The notes under the pieces: model-generated
Seen by the model: only the letters and a program-made list of their open reading frames with translations
Database searches by the model: none
What the model was told of the DNA's origin: nothing
Assembly: GCA_003612405.1 (NCBI GenBank)
Contig: RAYR01000022.1
Location: 19,710 to 83,709, forward strand
Length of the DNA stretch: 64,000 nt
Direction: 5' to 3'
From: a bacterium 0.1xD8-71
Lineage (GTDB): Bacteria; Bacillota; Clostridia; Lachnospirales; Lachnospiraceae
In this document: in pieces, positions 63,379 to 64,000 of the stretch
Position numbering within the stretch: the first letter of the stretch is position 1
Layout: every line of letters starts with the position of its first letter
Program-made: the position numbers and the translations under genes

Positions 63379-63464
63379 GGAGAGGTATCGAAGTGGTCAT
63401 AACGAGGCGGTCTTGAAAACCGTTTGTCCGCAAGGGCGCGTGGGTTCGAATCCCACCCTCTCCG
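63379..63464 (+). tRNA. tRNA-Ser (anticodon TGA)
   Basis: An 86-base class II tRNA: acceptor GGAGAGG pairs with CCTCTCC, discriminator G, anticodon stem GCGGT/ACCGT with loop CTTGAAA (anticodon TGA at 63414-63416), a long variable arm (TGTCCGCAAGGGCG), and GGTTCGAATCCC as T arm. The CCA end is not encoded. Reads UCA and other UCN codons. Confidence 0.97.
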
Positions 63465-63535
63465 CTGGAGATACCTCTCCGACCGAGCCTTATGACTCGA
63501 CAATTTAAGATGGTAATTTTGATTTAGCTATGTCT

Positions 63536-63625
63536 GGAGATGTACCCAAGATGGCTGAAGGGACACCCCTGGAAAGGGTGCAGGTCGTTGATAGCGGCGC
63601 GAGGGTTCAAATCCCTCCATCTCCG
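63536..63625 (+). tRNA. tRNA-Ser (anticodon GGA)
   Basis: A 90-base class II tRNA: acceptor GGAGATG/CATCTCC, discriminator G, anticodon stem CACCC/GGGTG with loop CTGGAAA (anticodon GGA at 63571-63573), long variable arm, T arm GGGTTCAAATCCC. No encoded CCA. Reads UCC and UCU. It lies 71 bases after the first tRNA-Ser on the same strand. Confidence 0.97.
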
Positions 63626-63674
63626 TTGGCGTTCGAGAGGACGCACGAAGAACGACTGAAAAGGAGTTCTTTGG

Positions 63675-63750
63675 TAGTTAATTCCAAAGGGATTTACAGT
63701 AGTTAATTCCGAAGGGATTTACAGTAGTTAATTCCGAAGGGATTTACTAC
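63675..63750. repeat. Three tandem 25-base palindromic units before the 16S gene
   Basis: Units start at 63675, 63700 and 63725. Each holds GTTAATTCC, a three-base loop (AAA in the first, GAA in the others), and GGGATTTAC. The unit matches the second hairpin of the composite repeat in the aspS T-box leader (17759-17781). A fourth copy lies inverted at about 63851-63876. Confidence 0.9.
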
Positions 63751-63850
63751 AAGGTACCTTGACAAATAAACAGTAATGCAACCCTGAAAATTCAAGAGAA
63801 TTATTCAGAGAGTATCAGAACGATACGAACAAAAACACAAAAACAGTAAA

Positions 63851-63876
63851 TGGAGTAAATTCCTTTGGGATTAACT
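63851..63876. repeat. Inverted fourth copy of the palindromic unit
   Basis: GGAGTAAATTCC, TTT, GGGATTAACTTC reads on the other strand as the same motif (AGTTAATCCC, AAA, GGAATTTACT). It lies in the pre-16S leader, so the transcript can pair it with one of the upstream copies to make a long stem. Confidence 0.75.
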
Positions 63877-63902
63877 TCACGGATTGAAGAAAGCCAAGCT
63901 TG

Positions 63903-63920
63903 TTTTGATCCGGATCAAAA
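63903..63920. repeat. 18-base perfect palindrome just before 16S
   Basis: TTTTGATCCGGATCAAAA ends four bases before the predicted 5' end of mature 16S rRNA. Its position suggests a role in leader processing or DNA binding, but its shape has no loop. Confidence 0.6.
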
Positions 63921-63923
63921 GAC

Positions 63924-64000
<77 letters not shown>

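Noticed and set aside
63675..63750. CRISPR array
   Set aside because: Repeats are adjacent without spacers, and no cas genes are in the window.
63759..63795. Separate rRNA promoter at TTGACA 63759
   Set aside because: No acceptable -10 hexamer 16-18 bases downstream; kept only as a possibility in the tRNA finding.

Overview
The window is chromosomal DNA of an anaerobic Firmicute, most likely a member of the Lachnospiraceae (Clostridia). This rests on the gene set and gene order: glnA beside an ANTAR regulator, butyrate synthesis by ptb-buk, dapL-type lysine synthesis, GatCAB beside aspS, a T-box and an FMN riboswitch, and a 16S rRNA 5' end with a clostridial start. The genus cannot be fixed from sequence reading alone. 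The region is mostly housekeeping. There is no prophage, CRISPR array, insertion sequence or defence island that I can support.

Layout. 1-2.1 kb: tail of a probable glycosidase, a methyltransferase and hslO. 2.1-2.8 kb: an AT-rich gene-free gap. 2.8-4.7 kb: nadE. 4.7-11 kb: an AraC regulator diverging from a sugar ABC transporter (binding protein and two permeases, no ATPase) with a GH36 alpha-galactosidase, a raffinose/melibiose-type locus. 11.1-12.8 kb: a membrane-anchored protein and two broken genes joined tail to tail. 12.8-15 kb: glnA behind an apparent ANTAR-controlled attenuator, then the ANTAR protein. 15.1-17.4 kb: dapF and dapL. 17.4-24 kb: a T-box leader, aspS-gatC-gatA-gatB and an SDR protein. 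24-30 kb: two small membrane proteins, guaB, and a PocR/GAF/GGDEF/EAL protein.

30-38 kb: purine end steps as two separate enzymes (PurO-like IMP cyclohydrolase and stand-alone AICAR transformylase), ptb-buk, secA, and prfB with its programmed frameshift. 38-40 kb: three minus-strand cell-surface or membrane proteins. 40-49 kb: tex behind a short leader ORF, a complete opp operon, and a Cys-rich small protein. 49-53 kb: a BlaI/BlaR1-like pair with two clear operators, then an FMN-riboswitch-controlled ribU with a macrodomain gene. 53-57 kb: a MacAB-type export system. 57-63 kb: the tRNA t6A cluster (tsaE, tsaB, rimI, tsaD) with rnz and small proteins, then ispD. The end holds two tRNA-Ser genes and the start of a 16S rRNA.

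The most interesting signals lie outside the genes. Two intergenic elements (15984-16115 and 29932-30072) have different stem sequences but nearly identical unpaired loops and a possible shared pseudoknot, which looks like a structured RNA or ssDNA family. A second family of small palindromes sits inside and just after the aspS T-box leader, in three tandem copies before the 16S gene, and in other gaps. The glnA leader shows a readable ANTAR two-hairpin/terminator switch. All functional statements are inferred from sequence; nothing was searched or folded by computer.
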